Source of the DNA: Nitrospirota bacterium
GTDB lineage: Bacteria > Nitrospirota > Thermodesulfovibrionia > Thermodesulfovibrionales > JdFR-85
NCBI GenBank assembly: GCA_015485235.1
Contig: WFTX01000318.1
Span: forward strand, 1-5,791
Length of the DNA stretch: 5,791 nt
Direction of reading: 5' to 3'
A program made the translations under genes and the position numbers. Under the pieces are notes generated by a model that was given only the letters and a program-made list of their open reading frames with translations, was not told the origin of the DNA and did not search any database. The first letter of the stretch is position 1. Each line of letters begins with the position of its first letter. Below, in pieces: positions 5,573-5,791 of the stretch.

Positions 5573-5791
5573 GACCTGCCGTCTTTTTTGATAAAGCCAT
5601 CTGCGGCTCTTGGACCCCAGGTTCCAGGCGAATAGAATCTTACGGCCCCCTTACTCCCATCCTGTTCAATGTACTCAATAAAGGGCATGAAAAACTCCCA
5701 GGCAAGTTCAACCCCCTCCTGCCCCACAAAGAGAAGGTGATCCCCCCTGATACAATCCAGAAGGACCCTTTCATAGGCATCGGGCAGGGAA
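5557..5791 (-). CDS. zwf: Glucose-6-phosphate 1-dehydrogenase, C-terminal end (5' partial)
   Basis: The reading frame enters from the right edge of the window on the minus strand and ends at a TAG at 5557-5559, giving the last 77 residues of the protein. The enzyme oxidises glucose-6-phosphate to 6-phosphogluconolactone with NAD(P)+, the first step of the oxidative pentose phosphate pathway. Recognition rests on the C-terminal signature of Zwf: DAYERVLLDCIRGDHLLFV near residues 4-22, the acidic EGVELAW stretch, YSPGTWGP at 53-60, and DGRSWWV just before the stop. The catalytic and nucleotide-binding parts lie outside the window. Its last 16 nt overlap the start of pgl, which encodes the enzyme that uses its product, so the two form a zwf-pgl unit. 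The frame is clean, with no sign of decay. Confidence 0.93.
   Translation of the reverse strand, partial: SLPDAYERVLLDCIRGDHLLFVGQEGVELAWEFFMPFIEYIEQDGSKGAVRFYSPGTWGPRAADGFIKKDGRSWWVR

Overview
The window is 5.8 kb of ordinary, tightly packed bacterial chromosome, with short gene overlaps, GTG/TTG starts and both strands used. No marker in it fixes the taxon. A GAF/HD-GYP signalling gene, a TatD nuclease fused to a radical SAM domain and an archaeal-type phosphoglycerate mutase fit an anaerobic or thermotolerant lineage such as Nitrospirota or Desulfobacterota. That placement is an inference from gene content.

Region 1 (1-1858, plus strand) is a signalling operon. It holds the C-terminal ATPase half of a sensor histidine kinase (cut by the window edge), a stand-alone receiver protein overlapping it by 8 nt, and a GAF + HD-GYP protein overlapping the receiver by 23 nt. 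Together they look like a phosphorelay feeding a possible cyclic-di-GMP phosphodiesterase. The signature Gly-Tyr-Pro of the HD-GYP protein is altered and one residue shorter than usual.

Region 2 (1814-5791, minus strand) is metabolic. In transcription order it holds the 3' end of zwf (glucose-6-phosphate dehydrogenase, entering from the right edge), pgl (6-phosphogluconolactonase, overlapping zwf by 16 nt), a 408-nt gap with hairpins, a 2,3-bisphosphoglycerate-independent phosphoglycerate mutase of the archaeal type, a 96-nt gap, and the TatD/radical SAM fusion. zwf and pgl encode consecutive steps of the oxidative pentose phosphate pathway, and the mutase serves lower glycolysis or gluconeogenesis. 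The fusion gene converges on the HD-GYP gene and their coding ends overlap by 45 nt.

The non-coding parts hold the least explained signals. The 408-nt gap has two strong adjacent hairpins, one of which can compete with an alternative pairing, plus a short GTTT-rich repeat. Four tandem 8-bp units abut the start codon of the TatD fusion where a ribosome binding site would be expected. A -10-like box sits at exactly leaderless distance from the mutase start. I found no tRNA, rRNA, CRISPR array, insertion sequence or convincing intrinsic terminator. Nothing here amounts to a clearly new system; the fusion protein and the gap element are the best leads.
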